Below, piece after piece: positions 8,683-15,805 of a stretch of 39,585 nt of DNA. This stretch comes from Rubrivirga sp. (lineage in GTDB: Bacteria; Actinomycetota; Actinomycetes; S36-B12). The translations under genes and the position numbers were made by a program. The stretch's first letter is position 1, and every line of letters starts with the position of its first letter. The DNA is taken from NCBI GenBank assembly GCA_002729215.1, contig PBTV01000036.1, forward strand, positions 23,009 to 62,593, given 5' to 3'. Under the pieces are notes generated by a model. It made no database searches. It was not told the origin of the DNA and saw only the letters and a program-made list of their open reading frames with translations.

Positions 8683-9197
8683 TTCTGTACACACTGTTCG
8701 TTTTAGCCACCGGTCTCGAACGGCTCTACGAACTCCGCATCTCAAGGACCAACGCACGAATCGCCACTGAGCAAGGCGGTAAGGAAGTCGGTCGCGATCA
8801 CTTCCCGTGGATGGTCGCGCTGCATACCGGCCTTTTGGTGGGGGCGATCGCGGAAGTGTGGATTTTTGACAGGCCCTTCATCGTTTGGCTAGGCGTCCCG
8901 ATGCTCATCATCACCCTCGCCTGTCAGTTCGGACGTTACTGGATCATCTCAACATTGGGCTGGCAGTGGAATACACGCGTCATCGTGGTGCCCGGAGCGC
9001 CGCGCAACCGGAGAGGTCCTTATCGATTCCAGTGGCTTCGTCATCCTAATTACTGGATCGTCGTGGTTGAGGGCATTGCCCTTCCGATGATTCACACCGC
9101 CTGGATCACTGCACTCGCTTTCACGGTTCTCAATGCAGTCCTGCTCCTGGGCTTTCGAATCCCGACCGAGAACGAAGCACTCCGGGAATTGGCGTGA
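8679..9197 (+). CDS. ICMT-family integral membrane methyltransferase (SrsB-like)
   Basis: A 172-residue membrane protein with about four hydrophobic segments. The C-terminal half has the isoprenylcysteine-carboxyl-methyltransferase signature: RGPYRFQWLRHPNYW (~115-129) followed by a hydrophobic pair of helices and an ENEALRELA tail with the conserved Glu. In phenolic-lipid clusters this family is credited with O-methylation of the resorcinol ring, not with methylating proteins. The GTG at 8679 overlaps the synthase stop (GTGA) and has GGAG 5 nt upstream; GTG 8673 is an alternative. The protein would act at the membrane, where a lipid substrate would reside. Confidence 0.87.
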   Translation: MILYTLFVLATGLERLYELRISRTNARIATEQGGKEVGRDHFPWMVALHTGLLVGAIAEVWIFDRPFIVWLGVPMLIITLACQFGRYWIISTLGWQWNTRVIVVPGAPRNRRGPYRFQWLRHPNYWIVVVEGIALPMIHTAWITALAFTVLNAVLLLGFRIPTENEALRELA

Positions 9198-10234
9198 CGG
9201 GCACCCGGGTGGCCATCGTCGGCGGAGGCCCGGTGGGGCTGGCGGCTGCTCTGTTTGCCAAGCGCGCAGGCATGACTCCGATCGTCATCGAGGCCAGGGA
9301 CTACGACGGAGACAAAGCCTGCGGCGAGGGGCTCATGCCCGGGGTGATGCCCCTCTTGAAGGAACTTGACCTTGACCCGCCGGGACGTGATTTGCTCGGG
9401 GTGTCCTACCGCCAAGGGGCAAGGCAAGTCGATCATCTCTTCCCAGGCGCCCCTGGGCGGGGCGTCCGACGAACAGTTCTCGTCGACGCGATGCGCGCGG
9501 AAACCGAACGGCAGGGCATCGAACGAATGCACGCCCGAGTCACCGGACTGACCCAAGATTCGTCGCGCGTGCTCTTGCGGTGCGCTAACGGCGATGACGT
9601 GGAATCAGATTACGTGCTCGGCTGCGACGGGCTGCACTCCACCGTTGCTCGCCAATTGGGCCTCGTCGCGCGACCTTCACGACGCGCACGTCGATACGGA
9701 CTACGGCAGCACTTCCAGCGCACCCCCTGGAATTCGATGATCGAGGTCTACTACGCCGGCGATGCAGAGCTCTACATCACACCGGTAGATGAGGAGACCG
9801 TGGGCGTCGCGGTGCTAGGTCCGAAAGGAATAAACCTGAGCACAACGATCGCCCGGGTGCCGGGGATCAGCGCAAAACTCGATGGAGTCCCAGCTGCATC
9901 CAGCCTGCGTGGCGCCGGTCCGTTTCCCTACCGCGTGCACCATGCCCAGTCCGGCCGAGTGCTGCTGGCCGGCGACGCCGCTGGCTACGTCGATGCAATC
10001 ACTGGTGAGGGCTTACGGGTTGGATTCGCCCAAGGGCGAGAGGCCATCGCCGCCCTGCAGGCCGGACAACCCGCTTCGTATCCACAGCGTTGGCGAAAGG
10101 TCACACGCGAGTTTCGACTTCTTACTCGCGGGATGGTGGCGCTGGCCTCTTCCCCACTACGCGACTCGATTGTCCCACTAGCCAGTGCAGCGCCTCGGGT
10201 GTTCGGAGCCGTCGTCAATCGATTGGCCCAATAG
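9194..10234 (+). CDS. FAD-dependent monooxygenase (SrsC/geranylgeranyl reductase-like)
   Basis: A 346-residue flavoprotein of the p-hydroxybenzoate hydroxylase/GGR superfamily. The GGGPVG dinucleotide fold is at 10-15, an Glu closing the second strand (VIEARD), a CGEGLMPG segment, a DG motif (LGCDGLHSTVARQL) and the late GRVLLAGDAAGYVDAITGEGL box that contacts FAD. The expected reaction in this context is ring hydroxylation of an alkylresorcinol or its methyl ether, giving a quinone. It could also be a reductase of a prenyl chain, since GGR proteins share these motifs. GTGA overlap of 4 nt with the methyltransferase shows translational coupling. Confidence 0.87.
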   Translation: MTGTRVAIVGGGPVGLAAALFAKRAGMTPIVIEARDYDGDKACGEGLMPGVMPLLKELDLDPPGRDLLGVSYRQGARQVDHLFPGAPGRGVRRTVLVDAMRAETERQGIERMHARVTGLTQDSSRVLLRCANGDDVESDYVLGCDGLHSTVARQLGLVARPSRRARRYGLRQHFQRTPWNSMIEVYYAGDAELYITPVDEETVGVAVLGPKGINLSTTIARVPGISAKLDGVPAASSLRGAGPFPYRVHHAQSGRVLLAGDAAGYVDAITGEGLRVGFAQGREAIAALQAGQPASYPQRWRKVTREFRLLTRGMVALASSPLRDSIVPLASAAPRVFGAVVNRLAQ

Positions 10235-10239
10235 TCGTG

Positions 10240-11055
10240 ATGGGCGCCGTCCTGCGGTCAAGCCACCCAGTCCCTACCTTTGCGGTGACGCTGCTGTCAT
10301 TGCTGCTGGCAATCGCGTTCGGCGTGGCACCCGCACAAGCGGTCGTGGTGGTGGTCGCAGTCTTCCTGAATCAGATTGCTATCGGCTTGAGCAACGACAT
10401 CGTCGACGTCGAGCGCGACCGGCGGGCCGGCCGGACCGACAAGCCGCTCGTTGCCGGGGCGATACCTCGAACAACTGCATGGGCGGTTGTGATCACGGCT
10501 ACGACGCTGTCGATTGCGTTATCTGTGAGCATCAACCCGCGGGTGGGGCTCTGGCAGGTGGTGTTCTTGATCTCAGGATTCGCGTACAACGCTGGACTCA
10601 AGGCGACCGTCTTCTCGGCCGTCCCGTACGCCACCGGCTTTGCAGCCCTTCCCGCTCTGGTGAGCTTGAGCGCGAAGCCGCCCGAGTTGCCCGCCTGGTG
10701 GGTGATGCTGGTCGGTGCAATCTTGGGGGTCTCCGCTCACTTCGCCAACGTTCTTCCGGATGGAGAAAGCGATAAAGCCGAGGGCATCCGCGGGCTTCCA
10801 CAGCGCCTTCCCCGAGTGGTTACTGCCGCTGCTTTGGTCGGATTGACCGGTGTCGCCTCAGCCCTGTTGATCTGGCAGGGCGGTTTTGCTTCCATTTGGG
10901 TGACAATCCCCGTTGGTGTTGCCGCCGTGTTCGTTTCCATCGTTGCCGCTGTGCTCACGCTTCGAACGCCCCTCACTCTGTGGCCGTTTCGATTGTCGAT
11001 AGTGGCCGCCGGCTTGATTGCTGTGGGCTTGTTGGGCGTCCTGCGGCTTACCTAA
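10240..11055 (+). CDS. UbiA-family prenyltransferase
   Basis: A 271-residue polytopic membrane protein with 8-9 hydrophobic helices. The first Asp-rich motif is NDIVDVERD (52-60) and a second, DGESDKAEG, follows in the middle of the chain; both bind Mg-pyrophosphate in UbiA enzymes. The family attaches isoprenoid chains to aromatic rings. Starting 5 nt after the monooxygenase, it is in the same operon, so its acceptor is probably the aromatic polyketide. If so, the product would be a prenylated phenol or quinone. The start is ATG 10240; GTG 10237 is adjacent and possible. Confidence 0.88.
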   Translation: MGAVLRSSHPVPTFAVTLLSLLLAIAFGVAPAQAVVVVVAVFLNQIAIGLSNDIVDVERDRRAGRTDKPLVAGAIPRTTAWAVVITATTLSIALSVSINPRVGLWQVVFLISGFAYNAGLKATVFSAVPYATGFAALPALVSLSAKPPELPAWWVMLVGAILGVSAHFANVLPDGESDKAEGIRGLPQRLPRVVTAAALVGLTGVASALLIWQGGFASIWVTIPVGVAAVFVSIVAAVLTLRTPLTLWPFRLSIVAAGLIAVGLLGVLRLT

Positions 11056-11227
11056 CGGCCGGTCCCGGCAAGACCCAAGGGGGCGCGCTCCGGTCCGCTG
11101 GGCGCGTGTCTCCCATGCATAGTCGCGTTCCGCAAGACTCTCAGATGGCTCCCCGTGGACGAGAAGACACACCTAGAGTCGATAGGCGATTGGTACGGTC
11201 ATGGCCTACTCGCAGGTAAGGAACATC

Positions 11228-11647
11228 ATGGCAAGAGTGCAGGTGGCTTTGAACGTCTCCAACATCGATGCCGCAGTGGACTTCTACTCCCGAGCCTTCC
11301 GGGCAACCGTGCATAAGCGGCGCCCCGGTTATGCGAACTTCGAGATTGCTGATCCACCCATGAAGTTGGTGCTTTTCGAAGTCAACGATCGCGGCGAGGG
11401 CTCGGGAAATGCTCTGAACCACATCGGCATTGAGGTGCCTACGACCGAGGACGTTGGTGAGCAGGACGTCGCCTTAAGTAACGCTGGTCTCGAGGTTAGG
11501 CGTGAGGACGGCATTGTGTGCTGCCATGCGCAGCAGGACAAGCTCTACGTCGTCGACCCCGATGGTTTGGAGTGGGAGACCTACGCAGTAACCGATGAAT
11601 CCCCCGACGGTCTGGCTTTGTTGGGCACCGACAATTGCTGCGCCTAG
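11228..11647 (+). CDS. CadI/ArsI-family glyoxalase-fold (VOC) protein
   Basis: A 139-residue vicinal-oxygen-chelate protein beginning MARVQVALNVSNIDAAVDFYS. The RPGYANFEIADPPMKLVLFE and LNHIGIEV segments, a vicinal Cys98-Cys99 pair in the middle and the DPDGLEWETY end are those of cadmium-induced CadI and the C-As lyase ArsI. Gln5, His65 and Glu117 are the likely metal ligands by family pattern. The C-terminus ends in another Cys-Cys pair. It may respond to or process thiophilic metalloids. No ars operon genes are nearby, so the substrate is unproven. AAGGA 5 nt before the ATG fixes this start over an upstream ATG. Confidence 0.86.
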   Translation: MARVQVALNVSNIDAAVDFYSRAFRATVHKRRPGYANFEIADPPMKLVLFEVNDRGEGSGNALNHIGIEVPTTEDVGEQDVALSNAGLEVRREDGIVCCHAQQDKLYVVDPDGLEWETYAVTDESPDGLALLGTDNCCA

Positions 11648-11690
11648 GCAAGCCGGTCGCCGTCGCATAATCGCGGGGCTTTACCTCGGA

Positions 11691-11696
11691 TAGCGT
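11691..11696 (+). promoter_or_regulatory. -10 box for leaderless GNAT gene
   Basis: TAGCGT, the same hexamer as in front of the polyketide operon, ends 6 nt before GTG 11703. There is no Shine-Dalgarno. Confidence 0.5.
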
Positions 11697-11702
11697 GGCC
11701 TC

Positions 11703-12197
11703 GTGATCCGAGAAGCAACGCCGGACGACGTGGCTGCTATCCACAACATGATCGTCGGCCTAGCGGAGTTCGAGATGGAGCCCGATGCGGTTACGGCGAC
11801 CCCAGCTGATCTGCACGAGGCGCTCTTCGGGCAGCGGCCAGCGCTGTTCGCGCACGTCGCTGATGATGCCGAGCACGGCGTGGTCGGTTTCAGCCTATGG
11901 TTCTTGAACTATTCAACGTGGCTTGGCACGCACGGCATCTACCTCGAGGATCTGTTCGTTCAACCCGAGCATCGGGGATCCGGGTACGGCAAGGCACTGC
12001 TGGCGAACCTCGCACGTATCTGCGTCGAGCGCGGGTACCAACGCCTGGAATGGTGGGTGCTGGACGAACCGAATATGCAGTCCTCATGGCGCTTCTACGA
12101 ATCGCAGGGAGCCCGGGCGCTCCGAGAATGGGTACCCCACCGCGTAACGGGTGACGCCCTGATCGACCTGGGCGGTGGAACTACGTCCCAAAAATGA
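11703..12197 (+). CDS. GNAT-family N-acetyltransferase (diamine acetyltransferase-like)
   Basis: A 164-residue single GNAT domain. The acetyl-CoA pyrophosphate loop is HRGSGYGKA (90-98), preceded by the YLEDLFVQPE strand and followed by LEWWVLDEPN and FYESQGA. This arrangement (LEDLFV, WxVLxWN-like strand, FYxxxGA) is closest to the spermidine/spermine or thialysine acetyltransferase branch, so a small amine is a plausible acceptor, but the substrate is not proven. GTG start with a leaderless-type promoter. Its last 17 nt overlap a small antisense open frame. Confidence 0.86.
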   Translation: MIREATPDDVAAIHNMIVGLAEFEMEPDAVTATPADLHEALFGQRPALFAHVADDAEHGVVGFSLWFLNYSTWLGTHGIYLEDLFVQPEHRGSGYGKALLANLARICVERGYQRLEWWVLDEPNMQSSWRFYESQGARALREWVPHRVTGDALIDLGGGTTSQK

Positions 12198-12264
12198 TCT
12201 GAGAAAGACCCCAGATCACAAGCCCGACACCCAACGCCATTCCGATCCAGCCTCGCGTGGTCAT
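12181..12264 (-). CDS. Candidate 27-residue single-pass membrane peptide
   Basis: An ATG-TAG frame encodes 27 residues: a short basic start (MTTRGW), then an unbroken hydrophobic run of about 18 residues rich in Gly, Leu, Val and Ile, ending SQIIFGT. This is the shape of a small membrane protein with an N-in or N-out helix. No Shine-Dalgarno is visible. Its 3' end overlaps the 3' end of the GNAT gene on the opposite strand. Chance cannot be excluded for so short a frame; its composition is unusually membrane-like. Confidence 0.4.
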   Translation of the reverse strand: MTTRGWIGMALGVGLVIWGLSQIIFGT

Positions 12265-12379
12265 GTCGCAAGTGTTGCAAAGCGCTGTGCGCGATCACCC
12301 ATCCGCGTACCTAGCGTTGCCGAAGGCGGGCGAGGTTGCTGATTCCGCTTGCGTCCAACGACCCGCAACCGCGATCACA

Positions 12380-12901
12380 TCAGGGGTAGCGCACCTCGCC
12401 GGGAACCTCTCGGTAGCCGACGGAGATCACCGTCTCGACCACACGCTTGGACCTGGCGGACACGTTGACCCGGTACTCCCCCGGTATCGCGTCGGATTCC
12501 ACACGTGAGAGATACAAGTAGTCGGTACCGCCGTACGGCTCGTAGAACTCCGTACGTTCGTTAATGATCATCCGCGTCTTTCGGCCCTGGGGGTCGGTGA
12601 TCGTCACCCGAGGAAGACGGGCGTTGCGAATCTCGTTGCTCGGCGGCCTATCCAAAATCAGTAGCTGCACAGCCATCCGGTCGCCTTCTTCCAAACGAAA
12701 GCGGAAGCCCCGGCGATCGCCCCGCTTGATATCGGCAAAGAGTGCGAAAGAGATAGTGCCGTCCACCAGGAGTGGGCCCTTCGCCGGAGACGACTCTGCT
12801 GGGCCGAGCCCAACCGGCTGGTGAGCCGCCGCTGGTGGCGCCACTACCAGCGCCGCCGCAGCGATAGCGGCTGCAACGACAACCCGAGAAATGAGCCTCA
12901 C
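12380..12901 (-). CDS. Secreted protein of unknown function, divergent from heliorhodopsin
   Basis: A 173-residue protein with a classical signal peptide: VRLISR, a long Ala/Val hydrophobic stretch and a PPAAAH cleavage region around residue 27. The mature part is mostly beta: FALFADIKRGDRRGFRFRLEEGDRMAVQLLIL, then PRVTITDPQGRKTRMI and EYRVNVSARSKRVVETVISVGY. This resembles a jelly-roll or pre-peptidase-type (PPC-like) beta-sandwich, but I do not recognise the family. GTG 12901 with AGGA just upstream is preferred; ATG 12937 would add 12 residues. It shares an 87-nt divergent start-to-start region with the heliorhodopsin gene. Confidence 0.72.
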   Translation of the reverse strand: MRLISRVVVAAAIAAAALVVAPPAAAHQPVGLGPAESSPAKGPLLVDGTISFALFADIKRGDRRGFRFRLEEGDRMAVQLLILDRPPSNEIRNARLPRVTITDPQGRKTRMIINERTEFYEPYGGTDYLYLSRVESDAIPGEYRVNVSARSKRVVETVISVGYREVPGEVRYP

Positions 12902-12988
12902 GTTTCCTATTGTGCCAAGAATTCGCCACGCGAGCATCTTGGATGCGCGCCTACAGCCTTTGACGGCCGAGGGTGCAACACTTCGGCC

Positions 12989-13780
12989 ATGGATGGAACA
13001 GACCTCAAAGCCAAGTCAGAGACCGGCATTTCGTTCGCGGGCCTTCGCAAACTCAACCTGGTTGCGGGATTCGCCCATCTGGCGCAGATGGTGCTGGTTC
13101 TCGTGCTGGCGAGCGACTTTTCCCTGCCCATCACGGCGGCCTACGTATTTGGCCCGCCTGGAACTCCGCCGAACGACCCGGTCACCATCTTCGAATCCCG
13201 CATCGCATGGGGCGTGGCTCTGTTCTTCGCGCTGTCGGCCTTCTTCCACTTTGTCGTTGCAAGCCGATGGTTCTACCCGCGCTATGTCGGCGGGCTGCAG
13301 TCCGGACACAACTACTTCCGTTGGGTGGAGTACTCGCTGTCGTCATCCATCATGATCGTGCTGATTGCTCAGATCACAGGAATTTCCGACGTCGCCGCGC
13401 TCATGGCGATCTTCGGCGTGAATGCATCGATGATCTTGTTCGGTTGGCTGCAAGAGAAATACGAGCAGCCGGGTGGCGGAATGCTGCCCTTCATTTTCGG
13501 GTGCATGACCGGAATCGTCCCGTGGCTCATCATCGTGGTCTGGGTGCTCGCCCCCGGCTCATCGAGCAAGCCGGAGATTCCAGGCTTCGTCATCGGGATC
13601 ATCATCACCCTGTTCGTGTTCTTCAACACCTTTGCTCTCGTCCAGTGGCTGCAATACAAGCAAGTCGGCAAGTGGCGGGACTACCTGCGCGGTGAGCGCA
13701 GTTACATCCTGCTGAGCTTGATTGCCAAGACGGCTCTCGCGTGGCAGATCTTCTCGGGAACCCTCGTGCCTCCGGCCTAG
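12989..13780 (+). CDS. Heliorhodopsin
   Basis: A 263-residue seven-helix protein that matches heliorhodopsins rather than type-1 pumps. The retinal Schiff-base lysine is Lys247 in LLSLIAKTALAWQIFSG (helix 7), the counterion is Glu114 in RWVEYSLSSS (helix 3), and the two polar-pocket histidines are His30 (helix 1) and His87 (helix 2). The NASMILFGWLQEKYEQP stretch and the long first loop before helix 2 are family hallmarks. Heliorhodopsins sit inverted in the membrane, bind all-trans retinal and show slow photocycles without known ion pumping. No retinal or carotene cleavage gene is visible in the window, so retinal must come from elsewhere. The ATG at 12989 fits the usual N-terminus; AACACT 6 nt upstream is a weak -10. 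Confidence 0.97.
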   Translation: MDGTDLKAKSETGISFAGLRKLNLVAGFAHLAQMVLVLVLASDFSLPITAAYVFGPPGTPPNDPVTIFESRIAWGVALFFALSAFFHFVVASRWFYPRYVGGLQSGHNYFRWVEYSLSSSIMIVLIAQITGISDVAALMAIFGVNASMILFGWLQEKYEQPGGGMLPFIFGCMTGIVPWLIIVVWVLAPGSSSKPEIPGFVIGIIITLFVFFNTFALVQWLQYKQVGKWRDYLRGERSYILLSLIAKTALAWQIFSGTLVPPA

Positions 13781-13878
13781 GTCGTCGGCAGGATCGAATC
13801 ACCGGTGGGAGCCATGACCGGCCCTTCGGACTGAAAGATTCACGCAAACCCGCCGTCATTCAGTGATTGAATGAAGAG

Positions 13879-14268
13879 GTGAGCACCGTTCCGGACTGCA
13901 TTCGGGTAGAGATCCCCGCAGCGACGATCAATATGGCCATTGCTCGTACGGTGGCTGCGGCCATGGCCGCACGGGCCGACTTGACGCTGGACCAAATCGA
14001 AGATGTTCGTCTCGCCATGGACGAAGGCCTCGCGTACATCATCGAAGTGGCCTCGGACGGAGCGATGGTCACCTGCGAGCTGTGCGTCGCCGATGGTGTT
14101 GTGTCCGCGACACTCGCCAGCACCGTCGTTTCATCGACTGTTGCCGAGCCCAATCCCTTCGCCTGGACCGTGCTCACCGCACTAGTCGGCGACGTGGACC
14201 TGCGCGTGGACGATGGCTCCATTCGGCTTCAGTGGAAAGTCGCTCGCGACGCCTCCGTCCAGGTCTAA
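13879..14268 (+). CDS. rsbW: Anti-sigma regulatory factor, RsbW/UsfX-like
   Basis: A 129-residue histidine-kinase-like ATPase fold protein. The segment LDQIEDVRLAMDEGLAYII (~33-52) is the N-box helix with the Glu and Asp that RsbW uses to bind Mg-ATP. The later G-boxes are weak: only NPFAWTVLTALVGDVDLRVDDGSI remains, as in mycobacterial UsfX. It would bind the adjacent sigma factor and hold it inactive. No anti-anti-sigma gene lies next to it. The start is uncertain: GTG 13879 gives the usual VSTVPD opening, while TTG 13867 is an option; neither has a good ribosome site. It ends 6 nt before the sigma gene. Confidence 0.82.
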   Translation: MSTVPDCIRVEIPAATINMAIARTVAAAMAARADLTLDQIEDVRLAMDEGLAYIIEVASDGAMVTCELCVADGVVSATLASTVVSSTVAEPNPFAWTVLTALVGDVDLRVDDGSIRLQWKVARDASVQV

Positions 14269-14274
14269 CGACCC

Positions 14275-15048
14275 ATGTCGCAGACACGACAGTCCGCCGA
14301 CGATCAGCGGTTGGCGGCTGAACGGGAGCTCTTCGAACGACTTCGCGACGCGGACGCCTCCGATGCCGAGCAGGCCGGAGTGCGCGATGAGCTCATCGAG
14401 ACACACATGCCGCTCGTCCACCACCTCGCGCGTCGATACGCCGATCGCGGAGAGCCCATCGAGGACGTCACGCAGGTCGCGACCATTGGACTGATCCAAG
14501 CCATCGACAAGTTCGACCCCGATCGTGGTTCTGCATTCTCCACATATGCCGTTCCCACGATCTTGGGTGCAATACGACGCCACTTCCGCGACGCCACGTG
14601 GTCGGTGAAGGTTCCGCGACGTGTGCAGGAACTTCGAGGAAAGATCGACGCTGCTCACGACGCACTGGCTCAAGAGTTGGGGCGTTCCCCCACCGTCGCG
14701 GAGATCGCCGCTCGCGCCGATGTCGATCCGGCCGATGTGCTCGATTCCCTGGAGCTCAGTCGTGCCCGAAGCACAGCACCGATCGATGCGACCTCCGACG
14801 GCGAGGTTCCCCTCGCCGACACTCTCGGAGATCTGGATGCCTCGTTGACCGACATCGAGAACGCCGAAACTATCAAGCGACTCCTCACGACACTCAGCGA
14901 GGATGAGCGCACCGTCGTGACGTTGAGATTCTTCGACGGCCTGACCCAAACCCAGATTGCCGAACGCGTCGGCGTCTCTCAGATGCAGGTCTCGCGGATT
15001 CTCACTCGATCGTTGGAGAAGTTGCGGGCTGGCCTGTCCGCCGGCTAA
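14275..15048 (+). CDS. sigF: RNA polymerase sigma factor, SigF/SigB type
   Basis: A 257-residue group 3 sigma factor. Region 2 is THMPLVHHLARRYADRGEPIEDVTQVATIGLIQAIDKFDPDRG with the FSTYAVPTILGAIRRHFRD -10 recognition helix; region 3 runs LRGKIDAAHDALAQELGRSPTVAEIA; region 4 is LTTLSEDERTVVTLRFFDGLTQTQIAERVGVSQMQVSRIL, a helix-turn-helix. Length and order are those of SigF/SigB stress and developmental factors. Pairing with the upstream RsbW-like gene supports a partner-switch module. The target genes are not visible here. Confidence 0.92.
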   Translation: MSQTRQSADDQRLAAERELFERLRDADASDAEQAGVRDELIETHMPLVHHLARRYADRGEPIEDVTQVATIGLIQAIDKFDPDRGSAFSTYAVPTILGAIRRHFRDATWSVKVPRRVQELRGKIDAAHDALAQELGRSPTVAEIAARADVDPADVLDSLELSRARSTAPIDATSDGEVPLADTLGDLDASLTDIENAETIKRLLTTLSEDERTVVTLRFFDGLTQTQIAERVGVSQMQVSRILTRSLEKLRAGLSAG

Positions 15049-15049
15049 C

Positions 15050-15055
15050 TACGCT
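15050..15055 (+). promoter_or_regulatory. -10 box for leaderless CobT-like gene
   Basis: TACGCT lies just behind the sigma-factor stop and ends 6 nt before GTG 15062; no Shine-Dalgarno is present. Confidence 0.5.
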
Positions 15056-15061
15056 TCCCCC

Positions 15062-15763
15062 GTGACCAACGACGACCCCCACGCGGTGACCGGCGACCTC
15101 GCCCGACTGCGCGACTGGTGGGCTGAGCGCCGCGGTGACCGAGAGCGATCCATCGCCTGGATTCACGACCTCGAGAACGAAGATGAGGCGCGCAACGCCG
15201 TGAACCGCGCGATCGACAGCGGCGCCACGCTGATCGCCCTGCACATTGACGGCGACGATTCCGCGTCGCGGGCCACGATCGCCTTCGTGGCGAACGTGCC
15301 GACGACGGACGTCGTCGAACAGCAGCCAGGGACCAGTGATCACGCATGGATGGAGGCCGTCGCCGAGATTCGCGACCTCCTCGAGCCCTACCGGGTCGTG
15401 CCACCCGACGACAGCAGCGTCGATTCAGCAGCACACGCTTTCCCCGCCCCCGGAGTCCCTGCTCCCAACCTCCCCGCTCCCCGAGTTCACTCCGCTCAGG
15501 CGGCGATCACGTCCGCTGCCCAGCGCGAGACCGCGATCATCTTCGATGGTCTTATCGCCCACGCGGGCGCTGCGCTGGTGAGCACAAATGATTCACGCGC
15601 CCGAGAGTGGATGTTGCCGGCCACGTCCTCCACCGACCCGGCTATCCGCGCCGCCCAAAGTTTTCTCGATATCGAGCCGGCGACCCATTTCGGCACCAAC
15701 GGTGACGACGCGACGTCGCTACGCGCCGTTCTGTCGCTGCTCGACGTCGTCGATCCTGCGTGA
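15062..15763 (+). CDS. Diverged CobT-like protein (C-terminal NaMN:DMB phosphoribosyltransferase-like)
   Basis: A 233-residue protein in two parts. Residues ~1-110 (DLARLRDWWAERRGDRERSIAWIHDLE...) are charged and not recognised; a Pro-rich hinge follows. The C-terminal ~90 residues (RETAIIFDGLIAHAGAALVSTND, AREWMLPATSSTDPAIRAAQSFLDIEP, NGDDATSLRAVLSLLDVV) read like the end of CobT, which activates dimethylbenzimidazole for cobamide assembly. The first half of CobT, including most of the active site, is not evident, so catalytic activity is doubtful. The gene sits where cobT lies beside gcvT in some actinobacteria, which supports descent from it. Confidence 0.55.
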   Translation: MTNDDPHAVTGDLARLRDWWAERRGDRERSIAWIHDLENEDEARNAVNRAIDSGATLIALHIDGDDSASRATIAFVANVPTTDVVEQQPGTSDHAWMEAVAEIRDLLEPYRVVPPDDSSVDSAAHAFPAPGVPAPNLPAPRVHSAQAAITSAAQRETAIIFDGLIAHAGAALVSTNDSRAREWMLPATSSTDPAIRAAQSFLDIEPATHFGTNGDDATSLRAVLSLLDVVDPA

Positions 15764-15805
15764 TCCCCGCTGATCGACGATTCCTCGCTGATCAACCAGG
15801 CTTCG

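Noticed and set aside
9987-10036. Possible frameshift between FAD enzyme and UbiA because of long overlapping frames
   Set aside because: Both proteins are full length with intact end motifs; the overlap comes only from an in-frame extension of the UbiA frame.
14182-14949. 255-codon minus-strand open frame
   Set aside because: Antisense to the sigma factor gene, which has complete sigma regions.
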